DNA of 64,000 bases, taken from positions 3,670,324-3,734,323 of the forward strand of contig NZ_ALVU02000001.1 in the NCBI RefSeq assembly GCF_000332075.2, written 5' to 3'. The stretch's first letter is position 1, and the number at the start of each line of letters is the position of its first letter. Both the position numbers and the translations under genes were made by a program. Of this stretch, positions 1 to 7,692 are shown in pieces. The notes below the pieces were generated by a model. It saw nothing but the letters and a program-made list of their open reading frames with translations. It did no database searches and had not been told where the DNA came from. The stretch is from Synechocystis sp. PCC 7509. GTDB lineage: Bacteria; Cyanobacteriota; Cyanobacteriia; Cyanobacteriales; Chroococcidiopsidaceae.

Positions 1-854
1 GGTTTTGGCGCTGGCGATCGCGCTGGTTGTTTAACGGGGGGCGCGACGTTAGTTTTCCGCACAGGCTGCGGCGGCGCAAAATTGCGCCGCGTGTCGCTAC
101 TAGAAGGATTGTTGTAGGGCTTCTTTCTCAAGACTGGTTTTGATGTTAAAGCCGCGATCGCTTCTCCATTACTCAAAATTAACTTCTCTGCTTGCCTTTG
201 AACTTGCAGATCCCAAAACTGTCCTACAGCTTTAGTCGCCAAATCGCCGAAAATTTTGAGCTTGAAATACTTGGGTTTATCGGCTTCAGTGCGGGTTGCT
301 TGCCTAATTTTGACAATGAAATGTCCCTCGGCGGTAGATTGATATACTATTTCCCCGCGCACAGAAAAATAATTATCTACTACTTCTAGCTCTAAGGCAG
401 TTTCGGCGCTCGGCTTGTCGCTTTCTGGCTGCTGGAGAGTTAGTTTTTCTGGCTCCCATACCCCCACAATTTGCAGGTGTAAATTATCTTCTTTTTGACC
501 AGTACGGGGATAAACTACCCATAAATGTTCTTGGGCTAAATCGATATGATTTTTGATTAAACTAATAATTCGCCCTAGTAAAACTGCACTAATTTGGGTT
601 TCATCTGTAGTTGACAGCGTACCTTGAGTAAATTGATCGCTGCTAGCAACATAACGACCGCGTACTAAGCCAATAGCTCGGTACTGCATGGGTTCGCTAG
701 GAGGTGGAATTGGTTGCAGCCGTTGCCCATTGAGCAATTGGGTATCGGTAGAGGCAGGATTGGAAGACGGATTTTGAGCCTCTATTGCCTGCATAGGTGT
801 TTGCGGTTGGTTGGGAGCAGAATTTGATTCGGACGGATTGAGAGAGGAATTCAT
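1..854 (-). CDS. Conserved cyanobacterial hypothetical protein, partial at the window edge
   Basis: An open frame on the minus strand starts at the ATG at 854-852 and is still open at base 1, so about 284 residues are visible and the C terminus is missing. The start has a good ribosome site (AAGGAG, 5 nt upstream). After a proline/serine/asparagine-rich N-terminal 50 residues comes a conserved-looking globular part containing the stretches YRAIGLVRGRY, LWVVYPRTGQ and QIVGVWEPEK. The visible C-terminal end is again low-complexity and rich in Pro, Ala, Arg and Lys. The globular part resembles a family found across cyanobacteria with no known function. I recognise no catalytic motif. Confidence 0.75.
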   Translation of the reverse strand, partial: MNSSLNPSESNSAPNQPQTPMQAIEAQNPSSNPASTDTQLLNGQRLQPIPPPSEPMQYRAIGLVRGRYVASSDQFTQGTLSTTDETQISAVLLGRIISLIKNHIDLAQEHLWVVYPRTGQKEDNLHLQIVGVWEPEKLTLQQPESDKPSAETALELEVVDNYFSVRGEIVYQSTAEGHFIVKIRQATRTEADKPKYFKLKIFGDLATKAVGQFWDLQVQRQAEKLILSNGEAIAALTSKPVLRKKPYNNPSSSDTRRNFAPPQPVRKTNVAPPVKQPARSPAPK

Positions 855-1243
855 AAAAACTCCTTGCGGCGGAGACTTATCCCTTTTTAGGATTGAAATA
901 AAGTAGGACACTTTAACTAGAAATCGGGACAAGCTTAAGAAATAAGCTGATCTTTTGACCTTTTTCCGTTAACCTTTACTCAGCCTATAACAAAAAACAA
1001 ATTTGCTCTAGTTATACTGATTTCAAGGGATTGCTAGTAACAAGCGTAGCAAAAGCTTCCTATTACAGAGCATAGTGTGGGCAGCATAGCATAGCTACAG
1101 GCTTTATTGGCTGTAATTGACCAAGCAAAATAGTTACTGCTCTAAATGCAAAGTTTTGTGGAGAAAAGCTTTACTCCTTTGCTTGTTAGGGGCAAATAAT
1201 TCTATTTTGGTCAAAGATAATACTATACATTCAAGGCAGTTTT

Positions 1244-2209
1244 GTGTCTCAACCCCGCAATCGCTGGTTAATAAATATTATATTAGTGGTGGCAGCTATT
1301 GCTTTAGTAGGAGCTTCTATGCTGCCATTGTTGACAAGCACTATTGAGCAAAGCCAGCCACCTACCGCCACACCGTTACCTTCAGGACAAACAGCGCTTA
1401 CAGACCAAAAATCGCAATTGGCAGACCAAGCAAGGGGTTTTGAGTTGGTTTTGCAGCGCGAACCAGAAAACCTCACAGCCTTACAGGGATTGGCTGATGC
1501 TCGGATTAAATTAGGAGATATTAAAGGCGCAATCCCGTCAATTGAGAAATTGGCGGCTTTAAACCCTACGCAAACCCAATATGCGCTTCTCCTTGCCCAA
1601 GCCAAGGTAAGAACAGGGGATATTGAAGGGGGACAAAATGCTTATCGTTCAATTTTGAAAACAAAACCCGGCGATAATCTAGCCTTACAAGGATTAGTGT
1701 TAACTCTACTACAGCAACAACGCGCCGATGAAGCGATCGCCTTGTTGCAAGACACCTTGAACCAGGCAAATAAGTCTAAAGATGCAAGGGTAGATACAAC
1801 CTCCGTACAGTTGCTTTTAGGGGAAGTTTACGCCAATCAAAAACGCTACGATGAAGCGATCGCAACTTACGATCGGGCAATCGCCGCAAATCAACAAGAT
1901 GTACGTCCTTTTTTAGCTAAAGGTAGCGTTTTAGCAGTTCAAAAACGTTACGACGAGGCAATTTCTCTTTACGATCGCGCTATTAGTGTAGATAACAAAG
2001 ATTTTCGTCCCGTACTTGCCAAAGCCAGCGTTTTCAAAGAGCAAGGCAAAAACGATCTAGCTAAACCATTGTTTGCAACGGCGGCGACTCTCGCCCCACC
2101 AGAGTACAAGGCGCAAATTCAGCAACTCGCCCAAGCAAGTCCTACCCCTTCTATTGCACTGCCTTCTACCGCGCCTAGCGCCACCCCATCGCCGACGACA
2201 AAGCCCTAA
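1244..2209 (+). CDS. Membrane-anchored TPR repeat protein
   Basis: 321 residues starting at GTG. Residues about 9-30 form one hydrophobic membrane anchor or uncleaved signal, preceded by a short basic N terminus. Residues about 60-280 are tetratricopeptide repeats. Two adjacent near-identical units (KRYDEAIATYDRAIA and KRYDEAISLYDRAIS) sit near residues 195-250. The C-terminal 25 residues are Pro/Thr/Ser/Ala-rich and probably disordered. TPR arrays act as protein-interaction scaffolds, and the specific partner cannot be told from sequence. A strong intrinsic terminator follows immediately, so this is probably monocistronic. It converges with the GDT1-like transporter. Confidence 0.85.
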   Translation: MSQPRNRWLINIILVVAAIALVGASMLPLLTSTIEQSQPPTATPLPSGQTALTDQKSQLADQARGFELVLQREPENLTALQGLADARIKLGDIKGAIPSIEKLAALNPTQTQYALLLAQAKVRTGDIEGGQNAYRSILKTKPGDNLALQGLVLTLLQQQRADEAIALLQDTLNQANKSKDARVDTTSVQLLLGEVYANQKRYDEAIATYDRAIAANQQDVRPFLAKGSVLAVQKRYDEAISLYDRAISVDNKDFRPVLAKASVFKEQGKNDLAKPLFATAATLAPPEYKAQIQQLAQASPTPSIALPSTAPSATPSPTTKP

Positions 2210-2211
2210 CT

Positions 2212-2246
2212 ATGTAGGCATACTCTTGGGTATGCCTACATTTTTT
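2212..2246 (+). terminator. Intrinsic terminator of the TPR gene
   Basis: A 12-bp perfect stem (ATGTAGGCATAC paired with GTATGCCTACAT, loop of 6) is followed by a run of T on the plus strand, two bases after the TPR stop codon. The end of the convergent transporter gene overlaps it. On the minus strand there is no T run, so it serves the plus strand. Confidence 0.85.
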
Positions 2247-2856
2247 CAAATAAGCTCAAAACACCAAACAATAAAAATAACCCACCACCAGCAAAAGTAA
2301 GAGTACGTTCAGAAATTCGCCCCGCCAGCATTCGTCCCCCAATAACTGCGATCGCACTACAAATAGCGTGACCGACAATTGCCCCAATAGTTACGCCAAC
2401 GGGGTTGTTTGCCGCCGATAGGGCGATAGTAGCAATTTGAGTGCGATCGCCCCATTCGGCGATAAAAGTGAGGACAAAGGCTTCTATATAAATGGTGGCG
2501 GCTACTTGTTTTTTAGACAATATCAATTCAGCTTTGTCTACGGCGATCGCTGCTTCTTGGACTACTTCTACATCGCAAGCATCTTTAGGCATCCGACTAG
2601 CTGAGTACAGTAACTTAATGCCAAACCCAATAAATAAAATAATTTCGCCATAATGGACGTACTTTGCAGGTAGCAAAGAAGCAACTTGTCCGACTAGGAC
2701 GGAAATTATCGTCATTGCCGCTAGAGCGGCTAGTACCCCAGCAAATACAATTCTACGGGAGTGACGCATAGCCAAAATTACAGCGATAAAAAAGGTTTTA
2801 TCTCCTAGCTCCGAAACTGTAATTAGCGATAAACCTTTACTAAAAGCAGTTAGCAC
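2236..2856 (-). CDS. UPF0016/GDT1 (TMEM165) family manganese transporter
   Basis: 206 residues, about six transmembrane helices arranged as two homologous halves. Each half carries the family signature E-x-G-D-[KR]-[TS]: ELGDKT at residues 16-21 and EWGDRT near residue 135. Family members move Mn2+ (and Ca2+) against H+. In cyanobacteria the Mnx member exports Mn2+ from cytosol to thylakoid lumen and is needed for photosystem II assembly and Mn tolerance. The GTG start at 2856 is supported by GAGGAG six bases upstream. The gene lies under a yybP-ykoY type Mn2+ riboswitch, which independently supports manganese as substrate. Membrane location (thylakoid or plasma) is not decided by the sequence. 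Confidence 0.9.
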   Translation of the reverse strand: MLTAFSKGLSLITVSELGDKTFFIAVILAMRHSRRIVFAGVLAALAAMTIISVLVGQVASLLPAKYVHYGEIILFIGFGIKLLYSASRMPKDACDVEVVQEAAIAVDKAELILSKKQVAATIYIEAFVLTFIAEWGDRTQIATIALSAANNPVGVTIGAIVGHAICSAIAVIGGRMLAGRISERTLTFAGGGLFLLFGVLSLFEKM

Positions 2857-2888
2857 CTTTCACTCCTCAAAACTTACATTACCTGTTT

Positions 2889-2927
2889 TGGGCTTGATAA
2901 AGATGCGATCGCACTTCACCAAGCCCA
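2889..2927 (-). promoter_or_regulatory. Hairpin between Mn riboswitch aptamer and start codon (putative expression platform)
   Basis: TGGGCTTG pairs with CAAGCCCA, and an inner stem is built on a HIP1 palindrome. It lies between the aptamer and the GTG start. No U tract follows on the minus strand, so it is not a standard intrinsic terminator. It could form part of the switching structure or stabilise the leader. The role is inferred. Confidence 0.4.
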
Positions 2928-2943
2928 CATTTTGCTGTGAACT

Positions 2944-3077
2944 TAGTGAAAGTCTCGCTGCCAAATTGCTGAAATTAGTTACTAATTTCTAACTTGTCAT
3001 CAGAACCAGGCAAGATTGTTGCCAGTATGTTGATTCCGATGGACTGGCAAAATAATTACCAGTAGCTACTCCCCTTC
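2944..3077 (-). ncRNA. yybP-ykoY manganese riboswitch aptamer
   Basis: Read on the minus strand, the leader begins with AAGGGGAGTAGC and contains the conserved internal segment TCAACATAC. It ends with AGCGAGACTTTCACT, which pairs back with TGAAGG at the 5' end to close P1. This is the layout of the yybP-ykoY Mn2+ aptamer (conserved 5' GGGGAGUAGC and 3' AGCAAGACCUUU in characterised members). It sits about 90 nt before a UPF0016 transporter, one of the two standard gene classes controlled by this riboswitch. Mn2+ binding would be expected to turn the exporter on. Boundaries are approximate. Confidence 0.88.
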
Positions 3078-3090
3078 ATTAGTTGTAAAG

Positions 3091-3120
3091 ATTATACATT
3101 TTTCCTGGCTGGTAATACAA
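3091..3120 (-). promoter_or_regulatory. Sigma70-type promoter driving the Mn riboswitch and transporter
   Basis: On the minus strand, TTGTAT (3120-3115), an 18-bp spacer and a consensus TATAAT (3096-3091) precede the riboswitch aptamer by about 14 bp. This is the expected distance for a leader that starts just before the aptamer. Confidence 0.65.
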
Positions 3121-3136
3121 GCCCAAAATATAAGCA

Positions 3137-3161
3137 AGACGTTCCACTGGAACGTCTCTAC
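3137..3161. repeat. Palindromic repeat, family B (AGACGTTCCA type), intergenic copy
   Basis: AGACGTTCCA and TGGAACGTCT form 10-bp arms around a single C and are followed by CTAC. The same design (GAGACGTT core, CTAC tail) recurs inside the NRPS gene at 17455-17480. This copy lies just downstream of the sdhA stop codon, so a transcript-end role is possible, but no T run follows. Confidence 0.7.
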
Positions 3162-3197
3162 ATTTACAATTGAATATAGGTAACAAATCTTTCCCTG

Positions 3198-4925
3198 TTA
3201 ATACTTACGCTCTTTTGGCTCAAACATTGTAATAGTTACCGGGCGGTGTTGAATATCAATGCCTGCGGGGGAGTAGTAAGCCATTGTATGCTTGAGAAAA
3301 TTCTCGTCGTCTCGTTCGGTGTAATCTTCACGACAATGAGCGCCTCGGCTTTCGGTGCGACTCAAGGCTGAAGTTAAAATTATCTCTCCCACTACTAATA
3401 AACTCTGTAATTCCAACGCTTCTACAAGTTCTGAGTTCCAGCAATCGCCCTTATCGTCTAAATATATCTCTTGGTATTGCTGTTGAATTTGCTGCAACTG
3501 TTGCAAACCAGAGCGCATTACTTCCTCTGTCCGAAAAACTCCGCAACACTCGGTCATGCAATCTTGAAAAGCTTGGCGTACTTGAGCAATACGGTATTTT
3601 CCCTCTTGGGCGATTAATTGCTGCATTTGTTTTGCTGCCCCTTGAACATAGCGTTGCTCGTCTACAACGGGTAATTTGCGATTTTGGACAAATTCAGCGA
3701 TCGCTTTTCCAGTCCTGCGCCCGTAAACGACGCATTCTAATAGCGAATTGCTTCCCAATCGATTCGCGCCGTGTACCGATACACAGGCTGATTCTCCCGC
3801 CGCAAAAAAGCGATCGATAAACCCATCCCCACTGCTGCGGACTTTGCCATCAGTGTTTACAGGAATTCCACCCATAGAATAATGAATCGTTGGGCGCACA
3901 GGCATCGGTTCATGTACGGCATCAATGCCTACTAATCTATGGGCTTCTTCCCAACAAAAAGGAATCCGACTCATAATTTTTTCCTTGCCCATGTGCCTTA
4001 AATCGAGGTACACAAACTTACCTCCGGCGCTGCCATCGTGATTAGCACCGCGTCCGGCGGCAATCTCACGAGCGATCGCGCGGGATGTAATATCGCGGGG
4101 GGCTAGTTCCAGGCGACTAGGGGCGTAGGTATTCATAAAGCGATCGCCCAGGGCATTAATTAAGTACGCCCCTTCTCCCCGTACCGCTTCCGAAATTAGT
4201 ACACCCACCGGATAAAGCCCTGTAGGGTGAAATTGCACAAATTCCATGTCTTCTAGAGGTAAACCCGCTTGCGCCGTCATCGCCAGCCCGTCACCCGTCG
4301 AAGCGTAGTCATTTGACGTGGTATTGTAAGCCCGTCCATAGCCCCCAGTAGCAAACATTACCGCTTTGGCGCGGACAACTTCAATATGACCGTCCAAAAT
4401 CCGGTACATCACAACGCCTTTTGCTTCTTCGTCTTCCACAATTAGCCGCATTACATACCATTCATCGTAAATATGTACGCCGTAGCGTCTTAAGTTGCTG
4501 ACTAATTCGTGTAAGATAGCGTGACCTGTTTTATCGGCGGCGTAGCAAGTACGGTTGTGGGAATGTCCGCCAAAAGCCCTTTGGGCGATGCGTCCATCCT
4601 CCAGGCGAGAAAACATTACCCCCATGTGTTCTAGATCGATTACCACGTCTGGCGCTTCGCGGGTGAGGATTTCTACCGCATCTTGATCGGCTAAATAGTC
4701 AGAACCTTTGACTGTATCAAAAGCGTGAGCTTCCCAACTATCGGCAGCATCTACGTTTTTTAAGGTTGCCGCAATTCCCCCTTGTGCTGCTACAGAGTGG
4801 GAACGAATGGGGTGAGTTTTGGCAACTACCGCAATATTTAATTTTGGATCAGTACGGGCAATCTCAACGGCGGCACGGCATCCAGCCAAACCACCACCAA
4901 TAATAATTACATCGTGTTCTAGCAT
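3198..4925 (-). CDS. sdhA: Succinate dehydrogenase/fumarate reductase flavoprotein subunit
   Basis: 575 residues, full length for the family. The FAD dinucleotide-binding motif IIGGGLAG is at residues 8-15, and SHSVAAQGG contains H43, the histidine that carries covalently bound FAD. HxxGxNRLGSNSLLE and the HYSMGG region of the substrate site are present. It oxidises succinate to fumarate on the cytoplasmic face and passes electrons to an iron-sulfur subunit and the plastoquinone pool. No sdhB or membrane anchor gene is adjacent, which is normal for cyanobacteria, where sdh genes are scattered. The ATG at 4925 is the only sensible start. Confidence 0.95.
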   Translation of the reverse strand: MLEHDVIIIGGGLAGCRAAVEIARTDPKLNIAVVAKTHPIRSHSVAAQGGIAATLKNVDAADSWEAHAFDTVKGSDYLADQDAVEILTREAPDVVIDLEHMGVMFSRLEDGRIAQRAFGGHSHNRTCYAADKTGHAILHELVSNLRRYGVHIYDEWYVMRLIVEDEEAKGVVMYRILDGHIEVVRAKAVMFATGGYGRAYNTTSNDYASTGDGLAMTAQAGLPLEDMEFVQFHPTGLYPVGVLISEAVRGEGAYLINALGDRFMNTYAPSRLELAPRDITSRAIAREIAAGRGANHDGSAGGKFVYLDLRHMGKEKIMSRIPFCWEEAHRLVGIDAVHEPMPVRPTIHYSMGGIPVNTDGKVRSSGDGFIDRFFAAGESACVSVHGANRLGSNSLLECVVYGRRTGKAIAEFVQNRKLPVVDEQRYVQGAAKQMQQLIAQEGKYRIAQVRQAFQDCMTECCGVFRTEEVMRSGLQQLQQIQQQYQEIYLDDKGDCWNSELVEALELQSLLVVGEIILTSALSRTESRGAHCREDYTERDDENFLKHTMAYYSPAGIDIQHRPVTITMFEPKERKY

Positions 4926-5069
4926 AAGTAAATCTGTTATTTAAAATATTTATTATTGTATTTTGACTTAATAAAAGAATCATTACCAGCAATTTTAGAG
5001 GATGTGCAGGCAGGACAATTTTATGTCATAACTTAGCTAGACACTCTTAATAACAAACCAGTTAACGAT

Positions 5070-5834
5070 ATGAACACAGATATCGAATGGGAAAAGTGGG
5101 GCAAGAAAGATCCTTATTTTGCAGTATTAATAGACAAGAAGTTTCGCAACGATAACATTACTAGCGATATAAAATCAGAATTTTTTGAGTCTGGGAGAAA
5201 GCATATAAGTCATGTATTACAAGTCTGTAGGGACTACCTCAACCCTGACTTTTCTCCAAAGAAAGCTTTAGATTTTGGTTGTGGAACTGGACGACTTGTA
5301 ATCCCACTTGCAGAAGTTGCCGACCATGCTGTAGGGATGGATATTTCTGATTCGATGCTGAAAGAGGCTCAGAAGAACTGTGAAGAATACTCTGTGAAAA
5401 ATGTCAGTTTACTTAAGTCAGATGACGATCTTTCTGCCTTAGATGGACGACGTTTTGACTTTATTCATTCTTACATCGTTCTTCAGCATATACCTGTTGC
5501 TAGGGGGCGACGTATTTTTACGAACCTCCTTAATCACTTGGAAGATTCAGGTATTGGTGTTATTCACTTTACCTATGCAGAGACTATTTATAGTGAGAAT
5601 TATGGTGCGTCTCCTAGTGGAATAGGGCAACTGTTTAAGATTTTGAAAAAACTTCTAAGAAGATCGTTCTTATTTAGGCATCTAGAGCCAGAAATGCAGA
5701 TGAATTCCTACAATGTGAATGAGCTTTTGTTCTTAATGCAAAAAGTAGGGATACGTAACTTTCATGTTGAGTTTAAGGATCATGCAGGTGCGTTAGGTAT
5801 TTTTGTGTATTTTATGAAGCCCCAGAAAGTATGA
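5070..5834 (+). CDS. Class I SAM-dependent methyltransferase
   Basis: 254 residues. The Rossmann-fold SAM motif I, LDFGCGTGRLVIPLAE, is near residues 68-84. An acidic residue at the end of strand 2 (GMDIS) and a motif IV-like region (FDFIHSYIVLQHI) follow. The substrate cannot be read from the sequence. No neighbour shares its strand closely, and base composition is like the rest of the window. Confidence 0.85.
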   Translation: MNTDIEWEKWGKKDPYFAVLIDKKFRNDNITSDIKSEFFESGRKHISHVLQVCRDYLNPDFSPKKALDFGCGTGRLVIPLAEVADHAVGMDISDSMLKEAQKNCEEYSVKNVSLLKSDDDLSALDGRRFDFIHSYIVLQHIPVARGRRIFTNLLNHLEDSGIGVIHFTYAETIYSENYGASPSGIGQLFKILKKLLRRSFLFRHLEPEMQMNSYNVNELLFLMQKVGIRNFHVEFKDHAGALGIFVYFMKPQKV

Positions 5835-5929
5835 CAAAACGCTCATTTATTTGTTGAGAGAACCCACAATAGACAAAGAGCAACTTTTTTGTCCCTGCCC
5901 ATAACTATTGGGACAACATATAAAAAAAC

Positions 5930-6011
5930 AAGCCTCTTGCGTAAATTGCCAATTTAGGTAGGTCAACTTATGGGCGACGCATACCAAAATATTGATTCAT
6001 GCAAGAGGTTT
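5930..6011. mobile_element. Short MITE-like element with 17-bp imperfect terminal inverted repeats
   Basis: The left end AAGCCTCTTGCGTAAAT and the reverse complement of the right end AAACCTCTTGCATGAAT agree at 14 of 17 positions and enclose only 48 bp, with no ORF. The loop is far too long for a terminator. The structure resembles a non-autonomous derivative of an insertion sequence. No clear target duplication is visible, so this is moderate evidence only. Confidence 0.5.
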
Positions 6012-6110
6012 AATTTTGTTAAGAACTTTAACAGAAAGATAATAACAAGCCTACAAGACTTGCTTTTTGTTCGCTGGCGCTGATTTTAGATCAATCTGGC
6101 GAACGAGTAG

Positions 6111-6422
6111 CTAACTTGTTGCTTCTACAGGGCGCTGGTTTGAGACATTACCAGGCATTGGCTCGTACTGGGTTTGAGCATCGACGGCGATTAATTCAAT
6201 GTGATTGAATAATGTCGTAACGAACGCAAACAGCAAAAATGGCAGCGACAGCAATACAATTAGTCCAACGGTAGCTAGGGCGTAGTAAGGTCTTCTTGCT
6301 CCCATCATCGCCATCGCTGAAGCTAAACTAAGGGTAATGGTAATCAACCAAACAATAATTTGACCGTAGATATCACCAAAGGTTAGAGTGCAGGCTAGAC
6401 GGTATTTGCGTAATTTATCCAT
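6111..6422 (-). CDS. Small conserved-type membrane protein, function unknown
   Basis: 103 residues with two hydrophobic segments (about 22-42 and 49-72) and a hydrophilic tail ending in PVEATS. The ATG at 6422 has a strong ribosome site (GGAGGAAA) 5 nt upstream, which supports a real gene. It stands alone on the minus strand between two methyltransferase genes. I do not recognise the family. Confidence 0.75.
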   Translation of the reverse strand: MDKLRKYRLACTLTFGDIYGQIIVWLITITLSLASAMAMMGARRPYYALATVGLIVLLSLPFLLFAFVTTLFNHIELIAVDAQTQYEPMPGNVSNQRPVEATS

Positions 6423-6711
6423 AATATTTCCTCCAGGACGTGCTTAAACTTTTAGATTAAGGGTCTAATTTTGTTTTAGACAATTTTTAAAGGATTTTGA
6501 TCATTTCGCAACAGTAATTTACAGTTCTTACGATATTTTTCAGCAAAGGCGCGATCGCACAGTTATCTTTGGCATAAGGCAAAAAACTTTACTTATTTAC
6601 TGTTTTTATAAAACCCTTACTCCTCACAATTAATAATCATAATAATTTCTGCGTAAAAGGTAACTATATATTTACTGATTTTGTGTTAAGCATTTAGGCT
6701 AAATTGTAGTT

Positions 6712-7566
6712 GTGGTAGAAACCTTAATGAAAAAACAGCTTAACTTAGAAATGTATAAGCAAGAAATAGCAGACTTATATACTGGTAGAAGCCAAACTTA
6801 TGACAATAGCAATTGGCATTTGCAGATTGCTCATCGCCTTGTTGAGTATGGACAAGTTAGTTCTGGTCAGTATATTTTAGACATTGCAACGGGAACAGGT
6901 CATGTTGCGATTTCTGCTGCTCAGTTAGTGGGTGTTGAAGGTAAAGTAATTGGTATAGATATTTCTTCTGGAATGCTGGAACAAGCAAGACATAAGACTG
7001 AAAGATTAAATCTCAAAAATATTGAATTTCAGCTTGCAGACGCTGAATTACTTAATTTTGCTACTAATAGTTTTGACCGAGTTTTCTGTTCATCTGCGTT
7101 TATCTGGATGTCCAATTTAAGTGCGGCGTTACGTCTTTGGCATAACTGTCTTAAACCTGGTGGAATTATAGGATTCCATGCTTTTGCTGATACCGCTTTT
7201 ATAAGTGGAGTGGTTACACAGAAAGTTGCTCAAAAGTACGGTATTTCATTTGTGAATAATAAGCCAACAGGTACAGTTGAAAAATGCCAAAACTTGCTTC
7301 AGCAGGCAGGATTTGAGACAATTGATATCAAAGTTGAACAAGATGGTAGTTATATCAGTTTAGATGAAGCTAAAAAAATGTGGCTTGGGGTTTCGCATCC
7401 TACACCTGGACAATATCCGCCTCCTTTATCACAACTTTCATTAGAGCAGTTGGCACAAGCTAAGGCTGAATTTGAGACAGAATTAGAGGCACTACAAACC
7501 GAGCAAGGAGTCTGGAATGATATTACTATCTTTTATGTATATGGTCGCAAACCAAAGATTCAATAG
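6712..7566 (+). CDS. UbiE/COQ5-like SAM-dependent methyltransferase
   Basis: 284 residues from GTG; an ATG five codons later (6727) is an equally possible start. SAM motif I (ILDIATGTGHVAISAA, about residues 60-75), an acidic D at GIDIS and the motif FCSSAFIWM are typical of small-molecule C- or O-methyltransferases of the Methyltransf_11/UbiE group. It is unlikely to be the menaquinone/phylloquinone enzyme itself, because it lacks a closely matching N terminus. The substrate is unknown. Confidence 0.8.
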   Translation: MVETLMKKQLNLEMYKQEIADLYTGRSQTYDNSNWHLQIAHRLVEYGQVSSGQYILDIATGTGHVAISAAQLVGVEGKVIGIDISSGMLEQARHKTERLNLKNIEFQLADAELLNFATNSFDRVFCSSAFIWMSNLSAALRLWHNCLKPGGIIGFHAFADTAFISGVVTQKVAQKYGISFVNNKPTGTVEKCQNLLQQAGFETIDIKVEQDGSYISLDEAKKMWLGVSHPTPGQYPPPLSQLSLEQLAQAKAEFETELEALQTEQGVWNDITIFYVYGRKPKIQ

Positions 7567-7692
7567 CTCAACTTCTCTTTAACAGAAAGTAAAAAACTAT
7601 ATTTATCTACGGTTTTACTCCAAAATCCCTAGCTTTCAAAATAGATAGCACTAATTTTATGCATAAACTGTAACTATTTACTTACTTATTTT

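Noticed and set aside
1117-1347. 76-codon ORF upstream of and overlapping the TPR gene
   Set aside because: Other frame, no ribosome site, and composition unlike a protein (Cys/Ser/Tyr-rich); the TPR gene explains the overlap.
5891-5916. Stem TTGTCCC/GGGACAA as a terminator
   Set aside because: Seven pairs with a 14-base loop and no T run on either strand; no gene ends within a sensible distance on the relevant strand.
6617-6630. ACTCCTCACA motif resembling the Yfr1 small RNA
   Set aside because: The motif is incomplete (ACTCCTCACAC expected) and no flanking stems or terminator of Yfr1 are present.
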